Source of the DNA: Collimonas sp. OK307
Lineage (GTDB): Bacteria > Pseudomonadota > Gammaproteobacteria > Burkholderiales > Burkholderiaceae_D
Assembly: GCF_900113705.1 (NCBI RefSeq)
Contig: NZ_FOQI01000006.1
Coordinates: 1 to 64,000 of the forward strand
DNA: 64,000 nucleotides
Reading direction: 5' to 3'
Both the position numbers and the translations under genes were made by a program. Below the pieces are notes generated by a model, which saw only the letters and a list, made by a program, of their open reading frames with translations, was not told the DNA's origin and searched no databases. Shown here piece by piece: positions 8,582-17,786 of this stretch (positions are counted from its first letter, which is position 1; each line of letters opens with the position of its first letter).

Positions 8582-9694
8582 TCAACGGGCCAAAGCCCGC
8601 ATTGAATGAGCCGGAGGAAAATGACGCACGGAAGTTTTGTCGCAATGCGTCTCTGACCCGACTAATTTGTCAGCGCCCTCTTCGATCGGCTCGACGCTGG
8701 CCCGAACTGTTGGCGGCATACGCTGGAAACTGGTTACGGGCCGGCAGGTCTTCAAAAAATAAAGCGGTCGGTGCTTGCTTTCGTCGAACATACGGGCGAG
8801 ATACTCCCCGATGATGCCGATACTCAGCAGTTGCATACCACCGAGAAACATGATCGCAACCAGCAAGGATGGATAGCCCGGTACCGGATTGCCATAAATC
8901 AGTGTGCGCAAGATCATGTAGAAGCCATACCCAAACGCCCCTATAGCGCTAACCATTCCGGCATAGGTAGCCACCTTGAGCGGGATGCCCGTAAAAGAGG
9001 TGATCCCTTCGAGCGCGAAGTTCCACAGCTTCCAGTAGTTCCACTTTGTGGCCCCCGCGAAACGGGGTGCGCGCCTGTAAGGGACGGCCTTTTGCGGGTA
9101 GCCGATCCAGGTAAACAGGCCCTTCATGAAGCGGTGCTGCTCACGCAACTGCGCAATTGCTCCGACCGCGCGTCGACTCAACAAGCGATAGTCGCCGGTG
9201 TCTTCGGGGATCCGGATCTGGCACATTTTCTGGATCAGTCGGTAAAACAAAAACGCGGTGACCTTTTTAAACATGCCCTCGCCGTCACGGCAAGTGCGCT
9301 TGGCGTATACAACGTCGTAGCCGGCAAGCCATTGCGCGATAAGTTCGGGAATCAGTTCCGGCGGATCCTGCAGATCGGCATCGATGACGATCACGGCATC
9401 GCTGTCGGCGTGATCCAGGCCGGCGGTAAGCGCAATTTCCTTGCCGAAATTGCGGCTCAGGTCTACCAGCATCACGCGCGCATCTCGCGTCTGCAGTTCG
9501 TTGACAACATCGACCGTGCCGTCGGTACTGCCATCGTTGACGTAAATGATCTTGCTGCTCATGTCCAGCGTATCGAGCACGGCGCACATTCGCATGTGGA
9601 ATTCGGGCAAGACTTCCTGTTCGTTATATACCGGGACCACAATCGACAGCGATCTCCTGGGAGCTTGTTCTATCTCCATTTTATCGAGTAACAT
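8582..9694 (-). CDS. Family-2 glycosyltransferase, polyprenyl-phosphate-sugar synthase type (GtrB/DPM1-like)
   Basis: 370 residues from the ATG at 9694, which has a strong TTGGAGGGG ribosome binding site; the longer open frame upstream to 9907 is not needed. A GT-A domain opens with LSIVVPVYNEQEVLPEF, carries VNDGSTDGT, the nucleotide/metal motif DADLQDPPE (residues 105-113), and the RNFGKE motif typical of this subgroup. Two C-terminal membrane helices (about 242-262 and 276-296) and IIGEYLARMFDESKHRP are the hallmark of GtrB/ArnC-type enzymes. These make undecaprenyl-phosphate-linked hexose at the inner membrane. The neighbouring polytopic proteins would be natural acceptors-side transferases. 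The C-terminal tail of about 55 residues past the usual end is unusual and low in recognisable motifs. Confidence 0.87.
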   Translation of the reverse strand: MLLDKMEIEQAPRRSLSIVVPVYNEQEVLPEFHMRMCAVLDTLDMSSKIIYVNDGSTDGTVDVVNELQTRDARVMLVDLSRNFGKEIALTAGLDHADSDAVIVIDADLQDPPELIPELIAQWLAGYDVVYAKRTCRDGEGMFKKVTAFLFYRLIQKMCQIRIPEDTGDYRLLSRRAVGAIAQLREQHRFMKGLFTWIGYPQKAVPYRRAPRFAGATKWNYWKLWNFALEGITSFTGIPLKVATYAGMVSAIGAFGYGFYMILRTLIYGNPVPGYPSLLVAIMFLGGMQLLSIGIIGEYLARMFDESKHRPLYFLKTCRPVTSFQRMPPTVRASVEPIEEGADKLVGSETHCDKTSVRHFPPAHSMRALAR

Positions 9695-9819
9695 CGCTTT
9701 CCCCTCCAAATCAGAAAACATGTGACGCCCGATCAATGCATCTGAAAAATTAACAGAAACACGATGCAGGTCTATTGCAAGTCCGGTACATGCATAAGTT
9801 CCGCCAGCGTTCAGCACAA

Positions 9820-10587
9820 CTATCTCTGGCGCGCCGTGCGCCCGATGTAATACTGGGTCCATAACAGCCCGGAGCCAGCCGTGCCTCGCAACTTCCGCTC
9901 CAGCCACTGCTCCAATCTCAACCCGAATGCCCCTCCAAATTCGGCAACCAAGGGCAGGTATAGCCCTGACTGGTATCGTTCCGTAACCTCAAAACCGGCG
10001 GCGACCATCTGACTCTCCACCGTGCGCGCCGTCATCAGATTGATGTGGCCAGTTTCCAGTATCGGTTCGCCGTAAATACGCCGCACCAACTGAATCACAC
10101 CGGGAAGAAAAGCGACCTTAGCCGCCAGTTCGAGCGGACTGTAGCGCTGCGGCGTCGACAATACCAGCACCCCGCCCGGCTTCAGCAAACGCTGCATCCC
10201 GCTCAACGCTGCCGCCGAATTGGCAATATGTTCAACAACTTCGGTGCACAGAATGAGATCGAAGCTGTGCTCAGGCAAGGACGAGGCGCATATATCGTCC
10301 CGCGTCAGTTGCAAGTTGGGTAGGTTTTGCCGCAGGGGCGCGGCATGATTCAAGTAGGCTGCTTCGATGTCGGTCGCGTACAGTTCGTCAAACAGGCTCG
10401 CCAGCACAGGCAGGTAGACACCAGAGCCGGGGCCAACCTCCAACGCGCGCGCATGGGCAGGCGGCGCACAGCGGCGCAACGCATCAAAAATCCAGTCGCG
10501 CCTGGTGCAATGCAGCCAGCGTCGGGTCGGATTGCTGGAACGGTACAACGTTTCCTGCAGCGCCACCAATTCAAGTTCGGAAGCCAT
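9820..10587 (-). CDS. Class I SAM-dependent methyltransferase
   Basis: 255 residues. Motif I is LEVGPGSGVYLP (residues 49-60) and the acidic motif is YATDIEAAYL. FDLILCTEVVEHI and LLKPGGVLVLSTP are motifs IV and V of the Methyltransf_11 type. The C-terminal third (SQMVAAGFEVTERYQSGLYLP) resembles methyltransferases found in polysaccharide and lipid clusters. AAGGAGAT precedes the ATG at 10587. It lies between the GtrB-like glycosyltransferase and a polytopic membrane protein on the same strand, so a sugar or lipid carrier is a more likely substrate than DNA or protein, but this is an inference. Confidence 0.83.
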   Translation of the reverse strand: MASELELVALQETLYRSSNPTRRWLHCTRRDWIFDALRRCAPPAHARALEVGPGSGVYLPVLASLFDELYATDIEAAYLNHAAPLRQNLPNLQLTRDDICASSLPEHSFDLILCTEVVEHIANSAAALSGMQRLLKPGGVLVLSTPQRYSPLELAAKVAFLPGVIQLVRRIYGEPILETGHINLMTARTVESQMVAAGFEVTERYQSGLYLPLVAEFGGAFGLRLEQWLERKLRGTAGSGLLWTQYYIGRTARQR

Positions 10588-10652
10588 GCCATCTCCTTCT
10601 GGTTCCTTGGTCCCGGCTTGGATGCCGGGTTGTAATTTGTTCGACAGGACTA

Positions 10653-12203
10653 CTAACCTGGTCCTTGGTTAGTCGCCTTGCTCAGCAGCGCCTGAAATTT
10701 CGAGGTATTGCGCAATAAAACTGAATAATGCCGGTCGACATAAACTTCTTTGAAGCTGCTATCCACCAACAAGAGCTGCCGGATCGGTGCGTCTTTGCCA
10801 ACGATGACGAAGTCGATCGAAAGTCTGTCGAATTTCTCTTTCCAATTGGCTTTACCTTCATAGATGTCGAGGAAATCCAAAAAAAACTTATCGCCGTATA
10901 CATCCGCGCGTCCGTCAATAAACACTTTCAAAGCCGGCGACAAACGATAAATCAGGTAGCCTCCGTTACCGTAGCTATTGAACATGTTGCCCGTAATGCC
11001 ACTGGCCGCAACGAAGCTGGCGGCGTTGACCGGCAGCAAGTCATCGGTTTTCTCTTTGTCACCGGCATGAAAGGTCGGCGCGTAGGCCATCAGGCTGATA
11101 ATAAAAATGACCAACACGATCCAGTTCAATGCAAATTCGCGTTGACCTATCTCGCTGCTGTTGCCCAGCCATTTGAAATACCAGCGCGCCAAACCCGATC
11201 GATGCCAACTCGCCGAAATAGCGGCTACAGTACCTCTTGAAAGCGCGAGAGCAATGAAAGGGATAACGGTTAAAACAGCCACAGGAATATGCCGTATCGC
11301 CAAGAAGCCGGTCACAAGGAAAAATATTGGAATCACCACTTCCGTGGTATCAGGCTTGCGTGATGCAAAAATGTAAGAAAGAATAAAGATCAGGACTAAC
11401 GTCAAGTATGCTTTCGGGCCAAAATCACGGAAGTTCGGACTTTGCCATTCCTGTATCCGCTCGTTCGCCGCCATGCCCAACACCTGGAAAGGATATAACC
11501 AACGCGCCAAGAATTCCGGGTTGACCAGGCTTGCCAACGCTGTAGCGCATGTAATCTGCGTTAGCCAGACCAGGCGCTGTTTTTTTTGGGACTCTCTCAC
11601 ACCCGTCCAATAACCGATCCATTCGCACACCGTGAACAGGCCGATGAGGGCGATGCCGATCACGTAGCCGCCGTGGGCGTTTACCCAAATGACCATCAGG
11701 AGCGGCAGCAAAAGCAGGGATCGTCCTGCGTTGTAGTATTTATGGCTCAGCAGCACAAACAAGAAAATGGCGAAGAAAGCATAGGTAATCAGTTGTGGGC
11801 GCGGTGAAATGCTGCCCGCAAAAGGGACAATGGCGACAAGCATCAGGACAAACGCGACCGTCGGTGACTGCCCGATTCGCCGCGTAAGGACGAAGACAAG
11901 GCCGAGGGCGGACATAGCGAAAGTGATTGTTAACAGCTTGACGCCTAGCGGCCCCAACCATGCGAACATACCGTACAGTACGACCTCGAAGAGCCACTCA
12001 TGTAGTACCCAGGGTTGTCCGAAACGTGTGAATGAGAAGATGTCGCCGGCCGGCAGCGCATGATGGGAGAAGATGTACTCTCCCGTTTTGAGATGCCAAA
12101 AATAGTCGGGATCAATCAGAGGCTGAATAAAAAGCAGAAACAGGAATGCGGCAATGAACGACAGCCTTGTTTTATTGAGTAGTGCGGTTATGGTCATTAA
12201 CAT
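10653..12203 (-). CDS. Polytopic membrane protein of unknown function, glycan-cluster type
   Basis: 516 residues with about ten to twelve membrane segments. The first loop reads DPDYFWHLKTGEYIF followed by FGQPWVLHEWLFE, a conserved-looking acidic/aromatic loop that places it in a broad group of GT-C-like membrane proteins with DxxWHLxxG loops. The C-terminal ~130 residues form a soluble domain (KVFIDGRADVYGDKFFLDFLDI and onward). No Shine-Dalgarno site is obvious before the ATG at 12203 and a second ATG two codons later is equally possible. It is 188 bases downstream of tadC on the same strand and heads the glycan group. Function not recognised; a role in sugar transfer or polymer assembly is a guess from topology. 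Confidence 0.6.
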   Translation of the reverse strand: MLMTITALLNKTRLSFIAAFLFLLFIQPLIDPDYFWHLKTGEYIFSHHALPAGDIFSFTRFGQPWVLHEWLFEVVLYGMFAWLGPLGVKLLTITFAMSALGLVFVLTRRIGQSPTVAFVLMLVAIVPFAGSISPRPQLITYAFFAIFLFVLLSHKYYNAGRSLLLLPLLMVIWVNAHGGYVIGIALIGLFTVCEWIGYWTGVRESQKKQRLVWLTQITCATALASLVNPEFLARWLYPFQVLGMAANERIQEWQSPNFRDFGPKAYLTLVLIFILSYIFASRKPDTTEVVIPIFFLVTGFLAIRHIPVAVLTVIPFIALALSRGTVAAISASWHRSGLARWYFKWLGNSSEIGQREFALNWIVLVIFIISLMAYAPTFHAGDKEKTDDLLPVNAASFVAASGITGNMFNSYGNGGYLIYRLSPALKVFIDGRADVYGDKFFLDFLDIYEGKANWKEKFDRLSIDFVIVGKDAPIRQLLLVDSSFKEVYVDRHYSVLLRNTSKFQALLSKATNQGPG

Positions 12204-12341
12204 GATGGCAGGCTTTTATGTACTTCGACATGAAAGAACCGTTCTGAAATGAATCAGCACAAACGATCTTGTGAAGGCTAATAACCAGAAGCTGAAAAAT
12301 TCGCATCCCTCAAGCATTGCAACTGGCAAGGCCTCCCCATT

Positions 12342-12369
12342 GGCTGGGTGCGTTCTATTGTGCCCAGCC
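12342..12369. terminator. GC-rich hairpin downstream of the tad operon, possible transcript end
   Basis: GGCTGGG (12342-12348) pairs with CCCAGCC (12363-12369) across a 14-base loop. It lies in the gap after tadC. A short T-run (CTTTTG) follows only in the plus direction, so on the minus strand, where the tad transcript runs, it is not a standard intrinsic terminator and may rather be a 3'-end or processing hairpin. Confidence 0.35.
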
Positions 12370-12391
12370 CTTTTGGCACCGTTTCAATCTC

Positions 12392-13303
12392 TTAGTGTCC
12401 CCCGCTCAGCATCGGCAGTATGGTTCTGATAATTTGAATAACAGCCGGCCCCAAGATGACCATGATGATTGACGGAAATATGAAAACCACCAAGGGGAAC
12501 AGCATTTTTGTCGGAACCTTGGCAGCCATTTCCTCGGCACGCACTTGCCTCTTGTGCCTCAGGTCATCGGAAAATACCCGCAAGGACTCGCCCATGCTTG
12601 TTCCGAACTTGTCTGCCTGAGTCAACATGGTGGCGAACGTACCTATTTCCTCAACCCCCGTACGCAGCGCGAGATTACGCAAGGATTTCTCTCGTGTCCC
12701 CCCGGCTCTCATTTCCAGATTAGTCAAATGCAGCTCCTCTGCCAGGGCGACACTTTTCATCCTGATTTCGTCAGCCACTTTGGTGAGACCTGCGTCCAGT
12801 CCTAAACCGGCTTCGACGCAAACCAGCATCAGATCAGCTGCATCAGGGAAGCTTTCAAAAATTTCCCGCTTACGCATGCGGATCTTCCAATTGAGCAGAA
12901 AATTAGGCAGGTAACAGCCGATCATGGCTGCCAGCATCAGGTACAGCAAAAACGTCAGGCCGTCATAATCCATAATTGGTCTCAGCGCCAGGAATGCCAG
13001 GGCCGCAAAGACAAGGGGCAGTAATGTCTTGATGCCAAAATAAACCAGCCGCGCATCGTCATACCTGATTCCGGCATTGAGAAATTTTATGCGCAGCGGT
13101 GATGCTTCCCAATTACCGGTTGGCGAAGACAGCTTGGCAAAGGGGCCAACCAGATTGACGATGGTTTCAGTCCATTGCGGCTTCTCTGCCGGATTGGACA
13201 TTGCTTGCAGCCGCTGTTCTGTTTTGGTTGGCGCCAGCCATAAAAACAATCCTGCCAGTGCCAACGTCACAGTGAAGAAAACGAGTATGGATAGTATTAG
13301 CAT
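12392..13303 (-). CDS. tadC: Tad pilus inner-membrane platform protein TadC
   Basis: 303 residues from the ATG at 13303, preceded by GGGGAGAA. It is a T2SSF-domain protein: N-terminal membrane helix, a helical cytoplasmic domain around FPDAADLMLVCVEAGLGLDAGLTKVA and LRMGTR-type loops (ALRTGVEEIGTFATMLTQADKFGTSMGESL split around residue 210), and two C-terminal helices ending in ILPMLSGGH. With TadB it forms the membrane platform that couples the CpaF ATPase to pilin assembly. It is the last gene of the operon, 11 bases after tadB. Length is typical. Confidence 0.92.
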   Translation of the reverse strand: MLILSILVFFTVTLALAGLFLWLAPTKTEQRLQAMSNPAEKPQWTETIVNLVGPFAKLSSPTGNWEASPLRIKFLNAGIRYDDARLVYFGIKTLLPLVFAALAFLALRPIMDYDGLTFLLYLMLAAMIGCYLPNFLLNWKIRMRKREIFESFPDAADLMLVCVEAGLGLDAGLTKVADEIRMKSVALAEELHLTNLEMRAGGTREKSLRNLALRTGVEEIGTFATMLTQADKFGTSMGESLRVFSDDLRHKRQVRAEEMAAKVPTKMLFPLVVFIFPSIIMVILGPAVIQIIRTILPMLSGGH

Positions 13304-13314
13304 TTTATTCTCCC

Positions 13315-14307
13315 CTATACCCGGATTCTGACGATTTTTCTTAGAACAAGAATGCCGACAACCATCAATATGAGCATGTATTTGATTATCGCTATGCCGA
13401 GAGGATCGTGCCACAAGGGCGCCATGAAATCCGGATTCAGGAGACTCATGACTCCGCCCAACGCGAATGGCATTACTCCCAAAATCCAGGCAGATAAGCG
13501 TCCCTCGGATGACAATACCCGTATCTTGGAAAATAGCTTAAGGCGCTCACGAATCAAGCGGCTCAGATTGCCAAGCACCTCGGTCAGGTTGCCGCCTGAA
13601 TCGCGTTGAATCAGCACCGCGACCACGAAGTAGCGCAGATCGGTAATCGGTACGCGCTGGCTCAGATTAGTCAACGCTTGTTGCATCGATACGCCGAAAT
13701 TGACTTCATCGTGGACGATGCGGAATTCGCCGGCAATTGGCTCCGCCATTTCGTCCCCGATCATTTGCAAGCCGGACGAAAATGCATGCCCGGAACGCAA
13801 TGCCCTAGTCACCAAATCCAGCGCTTCAGGCAATTGCTGTTCAATCCTGGTCAAACGACGGCTCCGCTTATAGCGTACATAGAGTAGAGGCAAAGCGGCC
13901 AATGCAATACCAACCGGCGCCCCCAACAGGATGGTTTGATGAATCAGCGAAGTCATCGTCAGGCAACCCGCTACTCCCAATGCCAGGCATGACAGCAGGA
14001 GCTTGGATACGGTCCAGTCCAGGCCAGCCTGCAGGATGAATTTATCCAAACTACGCGCTCTGGGAAGGTTCAGCAATATGCGTTCGAATACAGGTATTTC
14101 ACTCAGCATCCGCTGTTTCAACAGTTGCGATTGCTTGGTTTGATCAAGCGAGGCTGAGAGTGCTTGCAGGCGCTTCGCAATTTTTTTTGCTTGCGGCCCC
14201 CTGTATGACTTCCACATCATATAGAAGCCTTCCAGAAACACGACCACCGCGACGAAAACAAGCACCGCTATGATCAGGAAGACGTTACCGCCGAGTGATT
14301 GCAGCAT
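13315..14307 (-). CDS. tadB: Tad pilus inner-membrane platform protein TadB
   Basis: 330 residues; the ATG at 14307 has AAGGAGGG upstream. An N-terminal membrane helix (VFLIIAVLVFVAVVVFLEGFY region) is followed by a cytoplasmic stretch, two central helices, and the T2SSF domain with EQLPEALDLVTRALRSGHAF and QRDSGGNLTEVLGNLSRLIRER, which is the signature loop of TadB/GspF-type platform proteins. It is a paralogue of the following tadC. The partner ATPase gene cpaF ends 13 bases upstream, so the three are co-transcribed. Confidence 0.93.
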   Translation of the reverse strand: MLQSLGGNVFLIIAVLVFVAVVVFLEGFYMMWKSYRGPQAKKIAKRLQALSASLDQTKQSQLLKQRMLSEIPVFERILLNLPRARSLDKFILQAGLDWTVSKLLLSCLALGVAGCLTMTSLIHQTILLGAPVGIALAALPLLYVRYKRSRRLTRIEQQLPEALDLVTRALRSGHAFSSGLQMIGDEMAEPIAGEFRIVHDEVNFGVSMQQALTNLSQRVPITDLRYFVVAVLIQRDSGGNLTEVLGNLSRLIRERLKLFSKIRVLSSEGRLSAWILGVMPFALGGVMSLLNPDFMAPLWHDPLGIAIIKYMLILMVVGILVLRKIVRIRV

Positions 14308-14320
14308 GATTGCCCTCCTT

Positions 14321-15667
14321 TCATTGATAGTGTCTAGCGGGATCGAACATGGCGTCTGGCAATGCAACGCCAAACGAGCGGAGACGTTCCGTAAACTTCG
14401 GCCTCACGCCCGTCGCATGGAAATAGCCTTGGACCTCGCCGTCGAGGCCAATACCGGTTTGCTTGAAAGCGAATATTTCTTGCATGGTGATCACATCACC
14501 TTCCATGCCGGTCAGCTCTTGAATGCTGGTGATTTTCCGCTTGCCATCGGTCAGTCTGATGGCTTGAATAATTACTGTAATGGCTGAAGCAATTTGTTGT
14601 CGCGTGACCTTGTGAGGCAGGTTGACATTTGCCATGCCAACCATATTTTCGAGCCTGGATAGCGCATCTCGCGGTGTATTGGCATGGATGGTAGTGAGCG
14701 ATCCTTCATGGCCAGTGTTCATCGCCTGCAGCATATCGGCTGCTTCGCCGCCGCGCACTTCGCCAATGATGATCCGGTCAGGCCGCATCCGCAGCGCGTT
14801 GCGCACCAAAGCACGCTGGGTAATCTCGCCCTTCCCTTCGATATTCATTGGCCGCGTTTCCATGCGTACCACATGCGGCTGCTGCATCTGCAGCTCGGCG
14901 GCATCTTCGATGGTGACGATCCGCTCCGATACCGGAATGTAGCCGGACAGGATATTCAGCAATGTCGTCTTGCCAGCGCCGGTGCCGCCGGAGATGATCA
15001 TGTTGACTTTAGCTTTGCTCAAACCCTCAAGCATGATCGCCATATCCGGCGTCAAGCTCTTGAGCTCGCTAATCAGGTTATCCATTTTGAGAGGAATATG
15101 CGCGAATCGGCGAATCGACATCATGGGGCCGTCCAGCGCCACCGGCGGAATGACCGCATTGACCCGGGAACCGTCGGGCAGCCTGGCGTCTACCATAGGG
15201 CTGGACTCATCAATCCGCCGTCCCACCAACGACACGATTTTGTCAATAATGCGCAGTAGATGTTTTTCGTCAGTAAAGGTGACGTTGGTAAGCTCCAACT
15301 TGCCCTTGCGCTCCACATAGATCTGCTCATAAGAGTTGACCAGGATATCGGACACGGTCGGATCGGCCATCAGCAATTCAAGCGGCCCGAACCCAAGCAT
15401 TTCATGCTGGATGTCGCGGATAAGCGAGCGTCGTTCGACATCGTTGATCGCCGCTTGTTCGTCCTGAAGCAAGCGTTCAACCATCGTAGCGATTTCTTGC
15501 CGCAGCATTTCGGGGGCCAAGGTTTCCAGGGCCGTCAAATCGAACTTGTCCAGCAGCTTGAGATGTATCCTGCCTTTCAATATCTTGTACGCATCGCTTG
15601 CGACCGGTCCCTGTTGCCGCTCGACCGACTCTACCCTGACGGCGTTTAATTTTTCTCGGAAAGACAT
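14321..15667 (-). CDS. cpaF: Tad pilus assembly ATPase CpaF/TadA
   Basis: 448 residues. This is the secretion-type ATPase that powers Flp pilus extension, and in this family probably retraction, on the cytoplasmic face. Walker A is GGTGAGKT at residues 227-234; the Walker B/Asp-box region is [12 protein letters not shown] at 298-309, and the His box [15 protein letters not shown] follows. The N-terminal domain with [21 protein letters not shown] is characteristic of CpaF. GGAG lies nine bases before the ATG at 15667. It stands between cpaE and tadB in the usual order. Confidence 0.95.
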   Translation of the reverse strand: MSFREKLNAVRVESVERQQGPVASDAYKILKGRIHLKLLDKFDLTALETLAPEMLRQEIATMVERLLQDEQAAINDVERRSLIRDIQHEMLGFGPLELLMADPTVSDILVNSYEQIYVERKGKLELTNVTFTDEKHLLRIIDKIVSLVGRRIDESSPMVDARLPDGSRVNAVIPPVALDGPMMSIRRFAHIPLKMDNLISELKSLTPDMAIMLEGLSKAKVNMIISGGTGAGKTTLLNILSGYIPVSERIVTIEDAAELQMQQPHVVRMETRPMNIEGKGEITQRALVRNALRMRPDRIIIGEVRGGEAADMLQAMNTGHEGSLTTIHANTPRDALSRLENMVGMANVNLPHKVTRQQIASAITVIIQAIRLTDGKRKITSIQELTGMEGDVITMQEIFAFKQTGIGLDGEVQGYFHATGVRPKFTERLRSFGVALPDAMFDPARHYQ

Positions 15668-15737
15668 GTTATATGCTCCGGTTACGCATGCTGGTTGACA
15701 CTGAGATTCGGTTGAAAATTTGCGGCTCCGGGCTCTT

Positions 15738-16889
15738 TCATGCCCGTCTGAATAGCCGGCCTAACAGACTGCGACTTTCTTCTTCCCTGGGACTGAGCGA
15801 TAGCGCGAACGCGGCCAGATTCTTGGTCACCGCATTGGAGCGCGCCGCTTCAATCATCGGGTCCCCGTGATTGATCGATGCGTTGACCTCTTTATACGAA
15901 TTGGGAACGGTGTGCAAAGTGATCGCCCCTAAAGCGTCCCGTATATGATCGATGCCAACGTCCCCGCTCCTCTCGAAGCGATTGACGATAAGCTCGACCT
16001 TGTCCATCGGATAGCCCAGCGATTTGAATATTGTCAGCAGTTTCTTGGCATTCCGAATGTATGGCAGCCCTGCTTGTAATACCGGGAAAATCCGGTCGGC
16101 ACGATCCAGTGCCTTGATCGTCAACGTGTCCAGGGTTCTGCCTACATCGAGCAATATGAAATCGTATTGGGTTACTGCCAGGTTGAGGATGACGTCAACA
16201 TGCTCAGGCTTCATCTCCATGGCTTGCGCAGGATCTTCCGGCGCTGCAAGTATGCTGTAGTTGGGCGCCACCCTGACCGTGCTGGCCGCCAGAAACGTGG
16301 CATCCAGCCGGCTGATATCCCGAGCGACGTCAGCCAGAGTCGAGGCGGGTGTGCCATCATGCACAAACGATAATGCCTCACCAAATTGCAGATTCAGGTC
16401 TATCAGCAGTACAGACTTGGCTTCCGCCAGCTGGTAGCCGAGATTGGTCGCCAGGAAAGTGGCGCCACTACCGCCTTTGCATGGCATGAATGCCAGTATC
16501 CGGCCAAGATTCCTGGCATGGCTGCCGATACGCTTGGCTGCGATGCGGCTGACAGCGGCTTCCAGCGCACTGGCAGTCACCGGCGAAGGCAACACTTCTC
16601 GCACGCCTGCACGCATCGAGTTGATCAGGAATTCCGGCGTGTGCGTGGCGCAGAGCAAAATGACTGCAATGCTCGGGTGATGGGTTGTGACATATTCGAC
16701 CTGGGCAAGTTCGGCCGGATCACAGCACATGCCTTCAACCAGCATCAAATCCGGCTGCTCCTGTTCGGCGACGACACGCATCCGGCTTTTACCGCCTTCA
16801 ACCAGCGTGGCCGAGTGCGAGTGTGCACCGAGCATCCTGCCCATCTCTTGCAGGCTGTTGATATTGGGAGAAATCACTGCGATCTTCAT
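15738..16889 (-). CDS. cpaE: Tad pilus localisation protein CpaE/TadZ (receiver-like plus ParA/MinD-like ATPase)
   Basis: 383 residues from the ATG at 16889, which has AGGG at good spacing; an ATG two codons earlier is too close to it. Residues 1-115 form a degenerate receiver-like domain, and residues 125 onward an ATPase of the MinD/ParA group with an atypical P-loop, CKGGSGATF (137-145), in which the usual Lys before Thr is Ala. Such loss is common in TadZ proteins, which recruit the pilus machine to a site, often the pole, rather than act as strong ATPases. LLIDLNLQFGEAL and DFILLDVGRTLD are the following switch motifs. It lies 17 bases after the second TadE-like gene. Confidence 0.9.
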   Translation of the reverse strand: MKIAVISPNINSLQEMGRMLGAHSHSATLVEGGKSRMRVVAEQEQPDLMLVEGMCCDPAELAQVEYVTTHHPSIAVILLCATHTPEFLINSMRAGVREVLPSPVTASALEAAVSRIAAKRIGSHARNLGRILAFMPCKGGSGATFLATNLGYQLAEAKSVLLIDLNLQFGEALSFVHDGTPASTLADVARDISRLDATFLAASTVRVAPNYSILAAPEDPAQAMEMKPEHVDVILNLAVTQYDFILLDVGRTLDTLTIKALDRADRIFPVLQAGLPYIRNAKKLLTIFKSLGYPMDKVELIVNRFERSGDVGIDHIRDALGAITLHTVPNSYKEVNASINHGDPMIEAARSNAVTKNLAAFALSLSPREEESRSLLGRLFRRA

Positions 16890-16906
16890 TTTCATTTCCC
16901 TGAGCG

Positions 16907-17335
16907 TTAGGAACAAATTGCTGCACTGTTCGGGTCTTGCCGCATGACTTCCCGTGGTAAATAAGTAGAGAAAACAGGCATCGGTATCGCGGCAAGTTTC
17001 GCGCTGCCGGCAATGGGCGATATCCATTGATAGTTAAGACCGGTGATCGTCACCGTTACCCCTACACAGGTAGAAGCGGTACAGCCCGACGGAGCCCACG
17101 CCAGACTGATGCCTGTAATCTGTGGCAAAAGAGTTTGCATCTTCGCCAGAACCACCGCCTGCTTAGTCGTGTCATCGCAGACAACGGCGTACCGCGCTCC
17201 AGCTCGAGTGGCCTCGTTTGCTGCATTCCAGGTAAAAAGCATGCGGCTGAAATCTGTTATTCCCAACAAAAAAGTCAGGAAAAGGATCATCACCAAAGCG
17301 AACTCCACAGCAGTAGCTCCAGATTGATTTTTCAT
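16907..17335 (-). CDS. TadE/TadF-like pseudopilin
   Basis: 142 residues. The N-terminus NQSGATAVEFALVMILFLTFLLG is a pseudopilin leader: a short basic peptide, cleavage expected after the Gly, Glu at +5 and Phe at +6, then a hydrophobic helix (residue run given only in part: G-ATAVEF). The C-terminal ~100 residues are a small periplasmic domain with two Cys pairs (CDD.., SGCTASTC) that may form disulfides. It overlaps the preceding tadE gene by four bases (17332-17335), which implies translational coupling. The TadE or TadF label depends on a comparison I cannot run. Confidence 0.87.
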   Translation of the reverse strand: MKNQSGATAVEFALVMILFLTFLLGITDFSRMLFTWNAANEATRAGARYAVVCDDTTKQAVVLAKMQTLLPQITGISLAWAPSGCTASTCVGVTVTITGLNYQWISPIAGSAKLAAIPMPVFSTYLPREVMRQDPNSAAICS

Positions 17336-17775
17336 ATTGAGCTCCGCATCACCGCGCTGATATTGTTGTAAGTAATGGTGCCGTTCGTGCCAGCGAACGA
17401 AAGACTAAACACACTCCTGAACAAAGGCTGGAATTGATAGCCGCTCACCGTAACCGTCACGGTATTGATCAGAGGATTAGAGCCTGCCGTTACCCAGGTC
17501 GGCGTTATTGTCACGGTTGTCGAGTCAAGACCAAGCGCCAAAGGTGTTCCAGTTCCGGCAGTATTGCCGTAAACCACCAAATTTTTGGCTTCCGCGGTAT
17601 GGGTTCCCGGCGTTTGCACGGATAGATAACGAACCGCATCCCGCACTGACTTGGTAATGATGTTGTACTGGTACATGGCTCGGCCAAATTCCGTTGTAAT
17701 GAAAGTTAACAGCAGCAACAATGGCAGGATCAGGGCAAATTCAACGATCGCCGTGCCTTTCTGTCTGGTTTTCAT
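17332..17775 (-). CDS. tadE: TadE-like pseudopilin
   Basis: 147 residues from the ATG at 17775, with AAGAGGG upstream; the longer open frame to 17937 runs into tadG and is not used. The N-terminus is KTRQKGTAIVEFALILPLL: pre-pilin cleavage after Gly, then Glu at +5 and Phe at +6, as in TadE and TadF minor pseudopilins processed by the CpaA/TadV peptidase. The rest is a beta-rich periplasmic domain. It starts 11 bases after the tadG stop codon and overlaps the next pseudopilin gene by four bases. Confidence 0.88.
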   Translation of the reverse strand: MKTRQKGTAIVEFALILPLLLLLTFITTEFGRAMYQYNIITKSVRDAVRYLSVQTPGTHTAEAKNLVVYGNTAGTGTPLALGLDSTTVTITPTWVTAGSNPLINTVTVTVSGYQFQPLFRSVFSLSFAGTNGTITYNNISAVMRSSI

Positions 17776-17786
17776 GGCAAACCCTC

